DNA from: Agrostemma githago
Lineage: Eukaryota > Streptophyta > Magnoliopsida > Caryophyllales > Caryophyllaceae
DNA length: 64,000 nucleotides
Assembly (NCBI GenBank): GCA_958450325.1
Contig: OY288257.1
Span: 13,783,873 to 13,847,872, forward strand
Reading direction: 5' to 3'
Under the pieces are notes generated by a model. It saw only the letters and a list, made by a program, of their open reading frames with translations, had not been told where the DNA came from and did no database searches. Of the stretch, positions 47,201 to 58,751 are shown piece by piece. Made by a program: the position numbers and the translations under genes. Position 1 is the first letter of the stretch, and each line of letters starts with the position of its first letter.

Positions 47201-48378
47201 GGAGATTATATGCTCCTTTGGCTCCTCAAAATGATGAGAGTACACATGTTGTGGGTAGTAGTGTTGGTGTTGGACATGATGATTCTTTAGATTTCAAAAA
47301 AGCTATTGAACGCCAGGTTCGGAGGACAAGGTCGAATAGTACGTGGGTATTCAAAATCCGAGCTTGATAGATATTTGGAGGAAATACTTGGGGAACACGA
47401 AGAAGATTATGATGCGTTGACATGGTGGAAACTGAGCGCTCCTAGGTACCCTATTTTATCACGTTTATCACGTGACGTTTTAGCAGTGCCTATTTCTACT
47501 GTAGCTTCAGAGTCCTCTTTTAGTGCCGGTCGTCGACATCTATCACCATTTAGAAGCTCATTGACCCCAAAGGTAATATATAATATATTTAGACATTTTA
47601 GCTCTTATTTATTTTTTCTACTCTTTTTTAATTTTCTTTGAATGTCTATTGAAGACTTAACCAAAAAAATTTATTATTTTATGTCTAATAAGTTTGTTGA
47701 AGCACTCTTATGTGCACAAGATTGGATTCGGCCAAGAAATGATAAAGGGCTTAACATGGAAGAGAAGTTAGAAGAACTTGAAAAACTTGAAAAAGGTATT
47801 TCCGAACTTATAGGCTTATTTAGTTACTTACTTCTATTAAATTTATACATAATTATTCTTATTGCCGACTTACTTAATATTTTCCTAACATATTTTGTCA
47901 ATTTAATTTTATATAGATTTGACGAATACGACAATAGTTGATGAAGAAGATGTCGTTGTCCAACTTTGAAGAGTTGAAGACCGAAGACCTCAAAGATTCG
48001 AAGATTTTATTAGTCTCGTCAATCGTCATTATTAAATTTTAAGAATACATTATTAGTTTCGTATTTTATTTTTACCTTGGACTTTGCTATTTAGTTCTCA
48101 ATTCTTTATGACTACGTTATTTACGTATTCATTTTATTTATAAACATTGTACGTTGGAACGTTGCATCTTAACCAAATTCTTACAAGTTACAATTAGCCG
48201 TACGTAACCACGCGCCATCCGGGTCGACCGGTCCGGTCCGGGTTAAGACCGGTCTGACCGGTCCGTTTCCGGTCCGGTCTAACGCCTGAACGGTCCAGGT
48301 TTCGGTTCTAGCTTGAGCGTCTGGCCGGTCTTCGGTCCAACCGGGTTCGGTCCGGTTCCGGACCGGTGAACACCCCTA
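44275..48378 (+). mobile_element. hAT element, 4.1 kb, 8-bp TSD
   Basis: Ends TAGGGCTGTTCA and, in reverse complement, TAGGGGTGTTCA, with a perfect 8-bp duplication GCCACATG (44267-44274 and 48379-48386). About 170 bp inside each end is packed with ACCGGTCCGG-type words in both orientations, as hAT subterminal transposase-binding repeats are. It carries its own transposase. Confidence 0.95.
45505..47969 (+). CDS. hAT transposase, nearly intact
   Basis: Nuclear transposase of the element. Start ATG 45505 (MRSSVSKKRW) lies just after an acceptor-like ttatttcag, so a leader intron is likely. BED finger about residues 65-110 (CIYC ... H..AC). RNase H-like core with FTLTVDNASSND near residue 295 and MRCVAHIIKL near 325. 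C-terminal dimerisation domain DALTWWKLSAPRYPIL ... ASESSFSAGRR near 47420-47540. Coding then splices 47574|47693-47795|47917-47969 (VEALLCAQDWIR to a TGA), with matching phases. Two lesions: TGA at 46501 in otherwise open frame and a frame change near 47320-47345. Length, about 780 residues, fits an Ac-type hAT. Confidence 0.88.
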
Positions 48379-49999
48379 GCCACATGCATGGCGCCACTTG
48401 TTGTGTTTCTGCGCTTTGAACCAGCGATACCAAAGAGGCATTACCTTAGGTGATGTCTCTTCTGTCTACCGGGCTAGATCTGTTGAGAATGGCCTGGTGA
48501 CCCTTCGTCTGCAGGAGGGTAGAGAATCTTGTAATTCCTTCCCTACTAACCCTTCGGACGACAAATGGTATCGACATTTTATCTTTGTGAAGATTGTTAG
48601 CATTCCCCTTGTGCTGTCAGCTATCTCTTCTCTCCCTGGAAGCCCGTTGAAGGTATAAGTATCCTCCCTATCTCTGGATTTTCACTGCATGCTCACTCTT
48701 CTTACTGATCCCGTGGTGCAGACTTGGAGGAGCCTGACTTTGATTCTGAAGATCCGGATTCTTCGGCTCGCCTCTTTGGTCTGGAACCTGAGTTTCGGTC
48801 TTTCCACCACCTGGTGAACCCTCTTGGGGATAATCCTTCTTCGCTTTTCTCTTCAGGGGAAGATTTTGCTGACACCATGTCTTTAGGTATACTTCGTTTT
48901 TACGTCTGGCTAGGATACTTCATTTTTTACTGTGATTTGAGGTTTGTCTTTTTGCCTTTTTCTTAGGAAATCCTAAGCCTCGCATGACCTTGGACCGACT
49001 AATCGTTTCTAGAAGGAAGAAGGCGGCCGCCAGGTCCTTGTCTAAGGGAAAAATAACCTCAACTCCCTCTGCTTCTCCTGGAGCCAAAAGGAAACGCGCC
49101 TCCTCTCCGTCTCCTGGAGACATCTCTACTGGGAAATCCCCGGTAGCTGACACCTCTGCTCCTACTACTGACTCTATCGCCCAGTCAGCAGACAATGCAT
49201 CTCCCGAGTTAACACTTAAGTTCCCAAGCGGTTTTGGCTTCCTCAAATCTCCGGAGGACTGGGTGTCTTTGGATCAATTGTTATTTCCTCGCCCTGAAGC
49301 TGCTATGGACAAGAGTTCTCTGGGGGAGCTGACTGACCTGTTAACAGGGCAGACCTTTGAGGTATTTATTCCCTTGTCTATTGTTGGATGTGATTTCTCT
49401 GACCATGCCCTGACACGTTGAGGTCCTGCAATTGGATCTACATCTGCGCCATATCGTGCCTCGGCTGGCAAGCGAGGTGAACCTTCTCACGGTTCAAAGG
49501 GACGGTCTGCAGAGTACGGCTGATGGAGCCAAGGAGGAGGTCTCCAAACTGGAGGGGGAGCTAGAGCAAGTCAGGAAGTTGTTGGCACATGAGAAGAGCC
49601 GTCGTGAGGTTGTTGTGGGCAAACTATCTTGGGTTCAGGAAGCCAGTTCTTTTCTAAGGGAGAAGAACACTAAGTTGAAGCGGATCTTGATGGATGCTCT
49701 CAGTTGGGCGTCCCTGCAAACTCGAGTGGAGATGATGGAGGCTTACTCGAAGGGAGAACATGAATCCTGGGATTTATCAGCCGAGAAAGAAGAACTGGCG
49801 GAGCAGTTTCCTGTGGCACCTGACTTGGATGTTCTTGCTGATGAAGAAGGGGGAGTTGTGGGTGAGTCAGTTGCTTCCCCCCTCCCAGATCATAGAAGTG
49901 AGAGGGCTGATGGAGCTGATCAGGAGCATGCTGTTACTCCTGCTATCGCGAAACCTCTCGCCTCCCTGTCCCCAGAAAGAACTAGTGTCTAGGCTGCTT

Positions 50000-50835
50000 G
50001 AACCTCCTTCCTTGTCATCCGTTGAATCTATTCGTTGCCCTGTGTGGCACAAAAACACTTTAGTTTTCAAACCTCGTATCTGATTTTTCTTTACTTTTGC
50101 CCAAGGGGGTAAGGTGTTTATTTGAATACTTTGTAGTACTTTGTTTTTAACTGTCGATCGTTATTGTTTACCTTTGATTGCGATTGTTTTTGCGTTTGAT
50201 TGTAATCATTTGTTGTAGTATTGTCTTACTACCTTCTGTTGTATGCATGCCTTGTGTTTGTGTGGTCGACCTTTGATATGGTGGTGGCCTGAGATTTAGT
50301 TCGCCCACTCAGTCGAAGGTGCCATGCTTTGCGTGGGTACTAAGTGGCGCGGGAGACTGTAATGCCCCGGTTGTAGGCACTTAATCACAGACGCACGCCT
50401 TCTGTAGAAGTTATACACTCCACCAGATTAGTTACCAGCTCTTAGTTAGGAAAAACTGATGAATTTCGGTAGACATGGAAGATGCAATGTTAAGGGTATG
50501 TGCAGGGATAAGTTAAATTACGAAATCAGAAGAAAATCAAAATTTGAAAATAAAAGGAAAATAAAATTTTGATGCAAAAGAAAACCAAATTTTGATGATA
50601 TGAAAGGATAGATGCATGCCTGAGGATGAAACACCTGATTTTAAAATTTTACGAAAAGCAGCCAGAAGGAGAGATTAAATATATGCTTGAAAGGTTTGAT
50701 ATGATTAAACCTGGGCTCTTGTGGAGGTGCATCCGGCAGAATAGATGCCACGTTTCTGGCGGCAGTGGCCCATGTTTCTGGCGGCAGTGGCCCATGTTTC
50801 TGGCGACTTTGGCCTATTTTAAAAGAAGTATTTTT
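50000..50835. other. Spacer between accessory ORF and pol of the Tat element
   Basis: No coding frame. Holds a 22-bp tandem repeat, listed separately. Confidence 0.5.
50752..50814. repeat. 22-bp tandem repeat, about three copies
   Basis: Word gtttctggcggcagtggccc starts at 50752 and 50774, with a diverged third copy at 50796. Confidence 0.9.
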
Positions 50836-53654
50836 TCAAGTGTATAATGTTCCATGGCTTTTGGATGATTTCCCCCCCATGGTCATAAGTCGGTAGGCTC
50901 CGTTCCCTACTACCTTCTCTACTTGGTAGGGTCCTTCCCAGTTGTAGGCGAACTTTCCTGCTCGCTGGTTCCTGGTGTTCTGGAACACTTTCCTGAGGAC
51001 TAGGTCTCCTTCTTGTAGGATTCTTACTTTGACGTTCCTGTTGTAGCTTTTGGCGACTGTCTTCCTGTAGGAGGCCATCCATATTTGAGCATCAGTTCTG
51101 AGTTCGTCTATGGTGTCTAGGTTGCTAGCCATCTTCACCTGGTTCCTTTCCTCCGTTATGCAACCATATCTGTGGGTGGGCATTCTTACTTCTGAAGGAA
51201 TGACCGCCTCAGCACCAAAGACCAAGTTGAAAGGCGTCTGTCATGTAGCTACTTTGGGTGTGGTTCTGTCAGACCATAGCACCAAGGGGAGTTCCTGTGC
51301 CCATCTGCCCCCTACCTCCTCCAGCCTCCTTTTCAGGTTGTCTATCACAATTTTGTTACTAGATTCTGCCTGTCCATTAGACTGAGGATTTCTGGGGGTA
51401 GACTTGCTTAGTGTGATGTTCCACCTGGCGCAGTAGGCCTCCATCTTGTTGCCAATAAACTGGGACCCGTTGTCGCAGATGATTTCTGAAGGAATGCCAA
51501 ACCTGCAGATAATATTACGTTTTATGAAGGATATAACCTGTTTTTCAGTCACCTGAGGGAATGCCTCTGCTTCTATCCATTTGGAGAAGTAGTCTATCAT
51601 GGCCAGCATAAAGACTCTGTTTCCTGGGGCTCTTGGTAGCTTGCCAACAATATCCATTGCCCACTTCATGAAGAGCCAGGGAGAAATTACTGGGTGCAGT
51701 GGTTCTGCTGGCTGGTGGTTGACCGGTGCATGTCTTTGGCAAGCGTCGCACTTCTTAACGTATTCCCTGGCGTCCTTACGCATTGTCGGCCAGTAATAGC
51801 CCTAGCGGAGTGCTTTGTTGGATAACTCCTGCCCCCTGCATGATTTCCACATTCACCACTGTGGAGGTCATGCATAACAACTTCTGCCTCCTTGTGACCT
51901 AGGCACCTCAGGTATGGTGCAGCAGTTGATCGTTTGAACATAACACCATCAATGAGGGTGTACCTAGATGCCTTCATTCTAAAGCTCTTGGCTTCTTTCC
52001 TATCTGCTGGCAGAATGTCATTTTGCAGCCATTCCTGGTAGGGTTTTCTCCGGTCTGGGATTCCTTTTTGCCCTGCTGAGGTGCTGCAGACTCTTGCTTT
52101 CTGCAACCACTGCAACCCCTGGTCTGATGAATTCTCCCTCTTCCCAGGCATCTTGTGTTCCTGTGGACCTTTACAGACTGCTGGCTCCAGTACGTGGACG
52201 ATGGGTATGGTGGAGACTACACTAGGCTTGAACGTTGCCCCCAGGGTAGCTAGGGCGTCTGCTTCGACATTCTGATCCCTCGGGATTTGGTTGATTGAGA
52301 AGGCTACGAACCTAAGGGAGATCTCCTTTGCCACTTCAAGGTAAGACATCACCTTGGAGTCCTTAGCTGCATACGAACCATTCACATGGTTGACTATCAG
52401 CTGGGAATCGCTGTATGCCTCCAGGCGCTTGATTTTGAGGTCTAGAGCCAGCTGGAGACCTAAGATTAGAGCTTCATATTCTGCCTCATTGTTTGTTTTT
52501 TGGAACTCGCACCGTACTGCCTGGACTATGAGATCCCCTTGAAGAGACTTGAGAACTAATCCTGCTCCAGATCCTCTCATGTTGGATGCGCCGTCTACAT
52601 TTAGCTTCCACACCTGTTCGCCCTTGTCTTCCTCCAGGAGGAGGATGTCTTTCTCTGCCTGAGTCTGCAGTGCTGGGCTGAAGTCGGATATGAAGTCTGC
52701 TAACGTCTGAGACTTTATTGCTGTTCTGGGGACAAACTTCAGGTCGAAACCACTCAAGTGCATGGACCAGTTGGCCATTCTTCCTGACAACTCAGGTTTT
52801 CTCATAATAGTTTTTAGCGGGTAATTCGTTATTACAGAAATAGCATGTGATTCAAAATAAGGTCGCAGTTTATAGGAAGCTGTAACAAGTGCTAGTACAA
52901 GTTTTTCAAGGGAAGTGTACCTAGTCTCTGCAGGAAGCAGAGACTTACTGACATAATATATTGGGTGTTGTGCTCCTTCTTGCTCTCGTACTAATACTGC
53001 GCTGACTGCTACCTCGGTTACTGACAGATACAGGAGGAGTTGTTCTCCAGGTTCTGGTTTTGACAGCAGAGGTGGAGTGCTGAGGTAGTGCTTTAGCTCG
53101 CTGAACGCCTTCTCATGCTCTGCAGTCCAATCAAACCTTTGGGCCTTCTTCAGTATATCATAGAACAATCTGCACCTATCTGAGGATGGCTTTGATCTGC
53201 TCCGTGCTAGCTTCGATTCCTCTCTGGGTGACCATGTACCCCAGAAACTTCCCACACGACACTCCAAACGTGCACTTTGATGGATTCAACTTCATCTTGT
53301 ATTCCCTCAAGGTGTTGAAGGTGTCTTCCAAGTGTGTTGTATGCTGTGAAGCTTGCTTTGACTTGACGACCATGTCGTCAATGTACACCTCCATCGTGTC
53401 CCCAATTTGCCTATTGAACATCTTATTGACTAGTCTCTGGTAGGTGTACCCTGCATTCTTCAAACCAAAAGGCATTACGTTGTAACAATATATACCTCTC
53501 TCAGACCTGAAGGCTGTCTTCTCCTGGTCAGCTGGATGCATCTTGATCTGGTTGTATCCACTCCATGCATAAAAAAAGGTTAGCATCTCGTAGCCTGCTG
53601 TAGCATCCACCATGGCATCTATGTGCGGTAGAGGAAATGGATCTTTCGGGCATG
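50836..53654 (-). pseudogene. Tat-type pol: RT, two RNase H domains, integrase
   Basis: Reading on the minus strand. It starts inside RT (PFPLPHIDAMVDATAGYE) because the upstream part is cut by the Athila insertion. RT catalytic VYIDDMVVKS near 53390. First RNase H from about 53080 (LLLYLSVTEVAVSAVLVREQ). A second, archaeal-type RNase H from about 52610 (KLNVDGASNMRGSGAGLV ... NNEAEYEALI), the hallmark of Tat elements. Integrase zinc domain (H..H near 51850; CDACQRH near 51750) and core (WAMDIVGKLP, CDNGSQF, NGQAESSN). C-terminus WEGPYQVEKV near 50930. Breaks: frame changes near 53200 and 51830-51780 and a TGA at about 51241. Confidence 0.88.
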
Positions 53655-55374
53655 TGTTGTGTGCTAAATTTAGACCGTTTTTCCTCCCATTTAGACCCGT
53701 TTTTCCCTCGTTTTGCGAGTCTTGAGTACGATTATCGCCATATTTTGCGTATTTCTCGCGTTAGCGTCCCTCTTGTGCGTTTTACGTGTTTTTGGTAGTT
53801 TTTCTATTATTTTGATAGGATTTGGCACCGAAATCACGATTGAGCTTCCACAAGCACAAGAGAAGGGAAAACCGTCCAAAGAGCAAAGCACACAACTTAA
53901 AGTTTAAAACCATCCGATCATACAACGAAAAATGAGACAAGATTCGAGGCCAGAAAAAATGACCGGGCGAAATTTTCACTCGGTGAGACACCACCGGGCG
54001 AAATTTCACCCGACGGTGAAACGCCTCCCCCAAATAATTTCCGAGCTTACCCACCGGGCGAAACTGACCGGGCGAAATTTCGCCCACCGTGTGAAATTTC
54101 GCCCGATGGGAAGAAGTGCCAAAAACGCGAAAAATGGAAGAAAATCTCACCGGGCGAAATTTTCACCCTGTGGGAATTATCGTCAAGTCCGCAGGGCAAA
54201 GTTTCACCCCATGAAGATGCTAAGGGAGATTGTCTCACTAATGGAGCATAAAGTTGGATTTGGGCTTTAGGTTAAATACCCATTAAGAGATTACTATATA
54301 TATGTTACCCTAGTTTATTGCCCAAGACACCTCTCCATTGTGCTAAGGAGGGAAGCCATTACACCACTCCACCATCCTATTACACCATCTATTAGTAGTA
54401 GTTTAGTAGTCTTCTAGAAAAATCCTCCAAAAATTCTAGTAGTCTACATAGTAATTAATAGTAGATCTACATAGTTTCCATCAACAATTATTTAGATTTG
54501 AAGGTGATAAGAAGATTATTCAAGTTTTATTTGAAGATTTGTTGGGTTTATTGGAGGATTAGTGACGAGTTCTCCATTTTATTCATCAAAGATTCAATCT
54601 TTATCTATGATATCTTCTTATTTCTTATAGATCTACATAGTTGGTATAATTCTCTTCCACTCTCTAATCTCTAGTTTAGTTTTTATGTTGTTTACTCATC
54701 ATTATCTTATCCAAATCATATTGGTGTTGTTAGTTTCATTAGATCTAATTAATATGCATGTTGTAGTGATCTTCTCCTTAATAGATATTTTGTTGTGTTC
54801 CATAATGATTTGTGAGTAGATTTCTTGTTAGGGAATTTAGGGATGAGGGCTTGGATTATTTGAATATAGGGATGTTGGTGGGTTGCTTGCATGTTGGTTT
54901 ATCTTATTTATGGTGTTGTGTCATTGTTGTTTTAGTCCGGCCAACTAGATCGACCTTGACTAATTTCTATCAATATGGGGAAACTCGGGGTAGAAATTAC
55001 CATGACTAGGAACTTACCCTCATTCGCCGCGAAAGCGGGATTTTAGGTGACTTTATCAATATTGCGACAAAAACTCGATTCCGACCTTCTTAGACTCCAA
55101 GTACCGAATCCCGACTTCTCCCCAACACCTTTTCCCTAGATTGACCACCACTAGCATTTCCTCTAGATATTCCTTTAGTTTAGACTCGACCCTAGAAAAC
55201 CCCCCCTCTAGACATCAAACACGACACTTTAAGCTTCACAAACACACCCCGTTCCCTGTGGACCAACCTCGACTTACCACGATTACTCTAGTAGTTTTTG
55301 TGTTATTCCGAGTCTATAAATATCGTTTGATCCCCCGTCCTTCGTTAACGACCGATCCGATTGGGAGGCGATCA
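53655..55374 (+). repeat. 5' LTR of the Athila-type element
   Basis: About 1.72 kb from TGTTGTGTGCTAAATTTAG to ggaggcgatca. The start could be two bases earlier because of a TGTG repeat. Contains the CGGGCGAAATTT palindrome cluster at 53962-54170. Confidence 0.75.
53962..54170. repeat. Clustered CCGGGCGAAATTT / AAATTTCGCCCG palindrome
   Basis: At least five direct copies (starts near 53963, 53994, 54053, 54067, 54150), some with one mismatch, and two reversed copies (near 54076 and 54096) within about 210 bp of the LTR. One gcgaaatttcgc is a perfect palindrome. Confidence 0.9.
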
Positions 55375-55377
55375 AAA

Positions 55378-55396
55378 TGGTGCCGTTGCCGGGGAC
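55378..55396 (+). promoter_or_regulatory. Primer-binding site, tRNA-Asp type
   Basis: tggtgccgttgccggggac, four bases after the LTR. One position differs from the common plant Athila/Tat site tggcgccgttgccgggga. Confidence 0.7.
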
Positions 55397-55501
55397 GGCT
55401 AGTTGTTGTTGTGTTTTTAGTTGTTGTGTTTGATTCTTTTCCCTTCTCTCTTTTCCCTAGTACTGCGAGGTGCTAGGAGTCTCACCGTATAATTGAGTTT
55501 T

Positions 55502-57951
55502 ATGCCCAGGAACACGTCATCGCCCTTGTGGTTCGATCCGGAGCCGGAAAGGACTTTCAGAGCATTGCGTTTTCGAGGAAATAACTCAACCACCATCATT
55601 CCACATCCTTCATTATCACCTCCTAACCTTAATCCAGCCTACCACATTCACCTTCTACACCTTCTACATCACACAACCCCACTCCAAATAATCCTTCCAT
55701 ACCTTCCACTTCACCAAATTCTCCAAATTCTAATCCACCATCACCACCAATCCAACAAATGGCGACCTTAGCCTCTAATTCCCAATTAACACACGAAGAA
55801 ACACCTTCTCCCGTTGATTTCGGAGAGATACCCGAGAACTATGAATTGAAAGCCTCTTTGACTAATGCGGTCCAACAAGATACATTTCACGGTTTTTCTC
55901 AAGAAGATGCTCAAGAGCACATTTCTTCATTTAAAGAAAAATTAGTAGGTGCCCGTCTCAATGGATTAACTTCATGCCAATTGCATCGTTTATTATTTCC
56001 AAAGACCTTGAGAGATGGAGCTCGTAGATGGCTTCAAGGCCATCCCGCTAATACTTTCACAACATGGGCTCAACTATCTAATGCCTTCTTGGAGAAATAT
56101 TTTCCGCCGTCAAAGACTAACCAATATCGCATGGAGATACAAACGTTCAAGCAAGTTGAATTTGAAAGCCTAAGTGAGGCTTGGGAAAGATTTAGAGATT
56201 TGTTGCGCAAATGTCCACATCATGGAATACCCGATTGGCTAACTACCCAAACATTTTACAACACCCTTTCATCGAGAACCAAGGAAAACCTCAATTCGGC
56301 CGCCGGAGGAGACTTCTCTTCTCTCACCGATGAGGCATCTAAGAATCTTATTGAGAAGATGGCAAGGAGTGATTCTAGAATGGGTCAATCAAGGAATTCT
56401 AGAAAGAAAGTTGAAGTGAACTCATCTACGAGTTCTAATGAATTGAAATTCCAAACGGAACTTGAAGAATTGAAAAGGAGAATGGATGCCATGAATTCGA
56501 AGCCCACTCCTAGAGATATGTACCAAATTCAAGGGAGTGTTCCACCAAGGCAACCATCATCTCCAAAGCAATTAACATGGGAAGTTTAATGTGATCATTG
56601 TGCCAATTGTGGCCACGACTTTAGCTCTTGTATTCCTAACGAAGAAACATATATTGAAGAGCCAAATGAAGTCCAAGCTATACAAGTATATAGGCAAAGA
56701 CCTCAATTTGATCCTTTTTCTAATACCTACAATGCCGGCACAAGATTTCATCCCAATTTCTCTTAGGTTGCGTTTGGTTACTCGAAATTGATTTGAATAT
56801 TATGAATTCAATTCTTGTATTTGAATTTCTAGAATTCAAATCCAAAATCCAAATCCAAAATTGTGTTTGGGTACTCTTGGATTTGGATTTGGAATTTGGG
56901 TGGGTAAAGTCGGGTTAAGGTCATCAATTTTTTTTTTTAAAAAACTTTTATCATTAGAAAAATATAAATTTTCAAATATGGAAAAAAAACAAAGAAAAAA
57001 AATATACTAGTATTCCAACTAGTTTTACGCGAAAAAAAAAGATCAATAATGACGGAATTGAAATGACTACCATGAGGTAGTCATTTGAGAAAATCAAATT
57101 TAAACAAGGTTGGAATTGGTATGGAATTCATCTTAAATCCAATTCCAAATTCTCGATTTTCCCAAACACTTGAATCATTTCAAATCCGGAATTCAATTCC
57201 AATTCCTAGTTCCCAAACAAGCCATTATGGAAATCAAAATGTTCAAAACCCAATGCCGCGTACCCAAGGGAGTCAAATGAGGCCATTCAATCAAAGTCAG
57301 CAAAGGCCCTTTAACCAAGGTCCTCCGAAGATGCCCCCATATATGCCTCCTCATCAAAGGAGCAACTTCAATCAACAAGGTAGCAACTTCCATGTTCCTA
57401 ACAACTACAACAATTACCAAAATCAACATGGTAATCACTTTAATCATGGATACAATCAAGGGTTCCAAGGAAATTCACATGGTTACCAAGGTTACAATAA
57501 CCAACCATTTAATCAGCCCTCTCAATCTTATGGCCAATCAAGCAATTCTCAATTTGGTCAAGGAGGTCCTTCATGGGATAACTATAATGATTTGCAAAGA
57601 ACCGTTGGCCAACTATGGAATGAACATCAAGATACTAAGGCGAGGCTAAAAGTTTGGGAATCACAAGAAGCAACAAAAGCCTTTGCCACACCGATTCATC
57701 CAACCCATGGTTTGCCCGGTCAACCCCAAAACCCAAGAGATCCTTCACACCAAGCAAATGCCGTAATTTTGAGAGGTGGCAAAGAACTTGAGGACCCATA
57801 TAAGAACTTGAACTTGAACACCAAGAATACTCCATCCAAAGTGAATCAATCAAGTGCACCACAAGAATCATCTCCCACCTCCCCCGAACAAAACCGGGGA
57901 ATACAAGCGGAGTTTGATATCCTCCAAAATGCGGAGAATGAACTAAGATAA
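55502..57951 (+). pseudogene. Athila-type gag, split by a MITE
   Basis: Starts MPRNTSSPLWFDPEPER at 55502. The main gag domain is in another frame from 55759 (QDTFHGFSQEDAQEHI, LPKTLR-like FPKTLRDGARRWLQ, FLEKYFPPSKT). A TAA at 56587 is followed by more gag with a knuckle-like CDHCANCGHDFSSC. A 459-bp MITE interrupts at 56766-57224. After it the frame continues with a Q/N/G/P-rich stretch to a TAA at 57949. This is the capsid protein of the element, here broken by two stops, one frameshift and the insertion. Confidence 0.82.
56766..57224. mobile_element. Harbinger-like MITE inside the Athila gag, 459 bp
   Basis: Ends ggttgcgtttgg and, in reverse complement, tggcttgtttgg, with TTA on both sides (56763-56765, 57225-57227). 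Taking the insert and one TTA away leaves an uninterrupted gag frame (HPNFS followed by YGNQN), which fixes the borders. The interior is rich in attcaaatcc-type words, partly inverted. Confidence 0.85.
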
Positions 57952-58029
57952 CAAAGAAAGAAGAAAGAGCAAATGGAAGCGGAAGAAGCCAAAAGAAAAG
58001 AGGCGGAGTGATTAGCCGAAGAAGAAGAA

Positions 58030-58751
58030 GAATCCAATGTTCCACCGCCTCCCGCCCCTATCCCTCCATTGCCTTTTCCCGAGCGAGCTAAGCCACATAA
58101 GGAAAATGCACAATTTAGCCGTTTCGTGGATATGTTGAAGAAAGTAGAGGTAGCTTTACCTTTCACCGAGGTAATTTCTCAAATGCCCCTCTACTTTAAC
58201 TTTTTTAAAGATGTCTTGACTAAAAAGAGAACCATAGAAGACAAAGAATGTGTCTCTCTCACGGGTCATTGTAGTGCCATTCTTATGAACGAAATGCCAA
58301 AGAAACTAGATGATCCCGGTAGTTTTTCCATCCCTTGTCGGGTAGGAAATGTTGTTGTTAATCAAGCTTTATGCGACCTAGGGGCTAGTGTTAGTTTGTT
58401 ACCCTATTCTATTGCTAAAAGACTTAGTGTGGGGGAGATGAGACCCACTAGTATGTCGATTCAACTTGCGGATAGGTCCGTCAAGTACCCACTTGGGATA
58501 CTTGAGGATGTACCCGTTCAAGTTGGTAAGTTCTTCATCCCCTCCGACTTTGTTGTCATGGATATGCCCGAAGACACTATTACTCCCATTATCTTAGGTC
58601 GACCTTTTATGGCTACCGGTGGTACTATAGTTGATGTTAAGAATGGAAAGTTGTCATTTAACATAGGGAACGAGTCGGTAGAATTTTCCCTTTCTCAAGC
58701 TCTTAAACAACCAATGATTGAACAAATGCATTCCATTGAAGTTATTGATAG
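58030..58751 (+). pseudogene. Athila-type protease, truncated
   Basis: Aspartic protease region that would mature the polyprotein. DLGASVSLLPYSI near 58377 carries the active-site Asp, where Athila elements have DLGAS in place of DTGAS. ILGRPFMATGG near 58590 is the second conserved motif. A TGA near 58009 precedes it. The frame runs straight into the next element's LTR at 58752. Confidence 0.85.

Larger units (their letters stand above)
43917..49992 (+). pseudogene. Accessory ORF of the Tat element (Transposase_28-like, coiled coil)
   Basis: Antisense to pol. Starts MAPKFSRSC at 43917 with a serine-rich N-terminus and a likely donor at 43991. The conserved domain follows: TCLYAYPFCLGLTFPFPALI up to MPH at 44266, resuming after the hAT insertion at 48387 with AWRHLLCF. 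It matches the 'putative gypsy type transposon' family by recognition. Later exon-like pieces are 48724-48886 (acidic, EEPDFDSEDPD), 48967-49420 (basic, serine-rich KRKRASSPSPGD) and 49432-49992 (heptad-rich coiled coil, KLEGELEQVRKLLAHEK). Function in Tat elements is unknown. The reading frame would be continuous across the insertion with one TSD copy removed. Confidence 0.65.
42721..53654 (-). mobile_element. Tat-type Ty3/gypsy element with antisense accessory ORF, 5' part lost
   Basis: In minus orientation: pol (53654-50836), a spacer, an accessory ORF on the opposite strand (43917-49992), a PPT (gggggcat near 43520) and the LTR (43517-42721). Convergent accessory ORFs with the Transposase_28-like domain between pol and the 3' LTR, and a second RNase H, are established features of the Tat lineage. 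The protein-coding 5' part is cut at 53654 by the Athila-type insertion. A hAT element lies inside the accessory ORF. Confidence 0.8.
53655..58751 (+). mobile_element. Athila-type Ty3/gypsy element, 3' truncated by insertion
   Basis: LTR, primer site, gag and protease in plus orientation. Protease ends abruptly at 58751 where another element's LTR begins. It inserted into the RT of the Tat element. The lineage call rests on the long LTR, the tggcgccgttgccgggga-type primer site (here with one change) and the gag/protease motifs. Confidence 0.82.

Noticed and set aside
42721..49992. Independent plus-strand gypsy element beside a minus-strand one
   Set aside because: The LTR's PPT is on the minus strand and antisense accessory ORFs are normal in Tat elements, so one element explains all parts.
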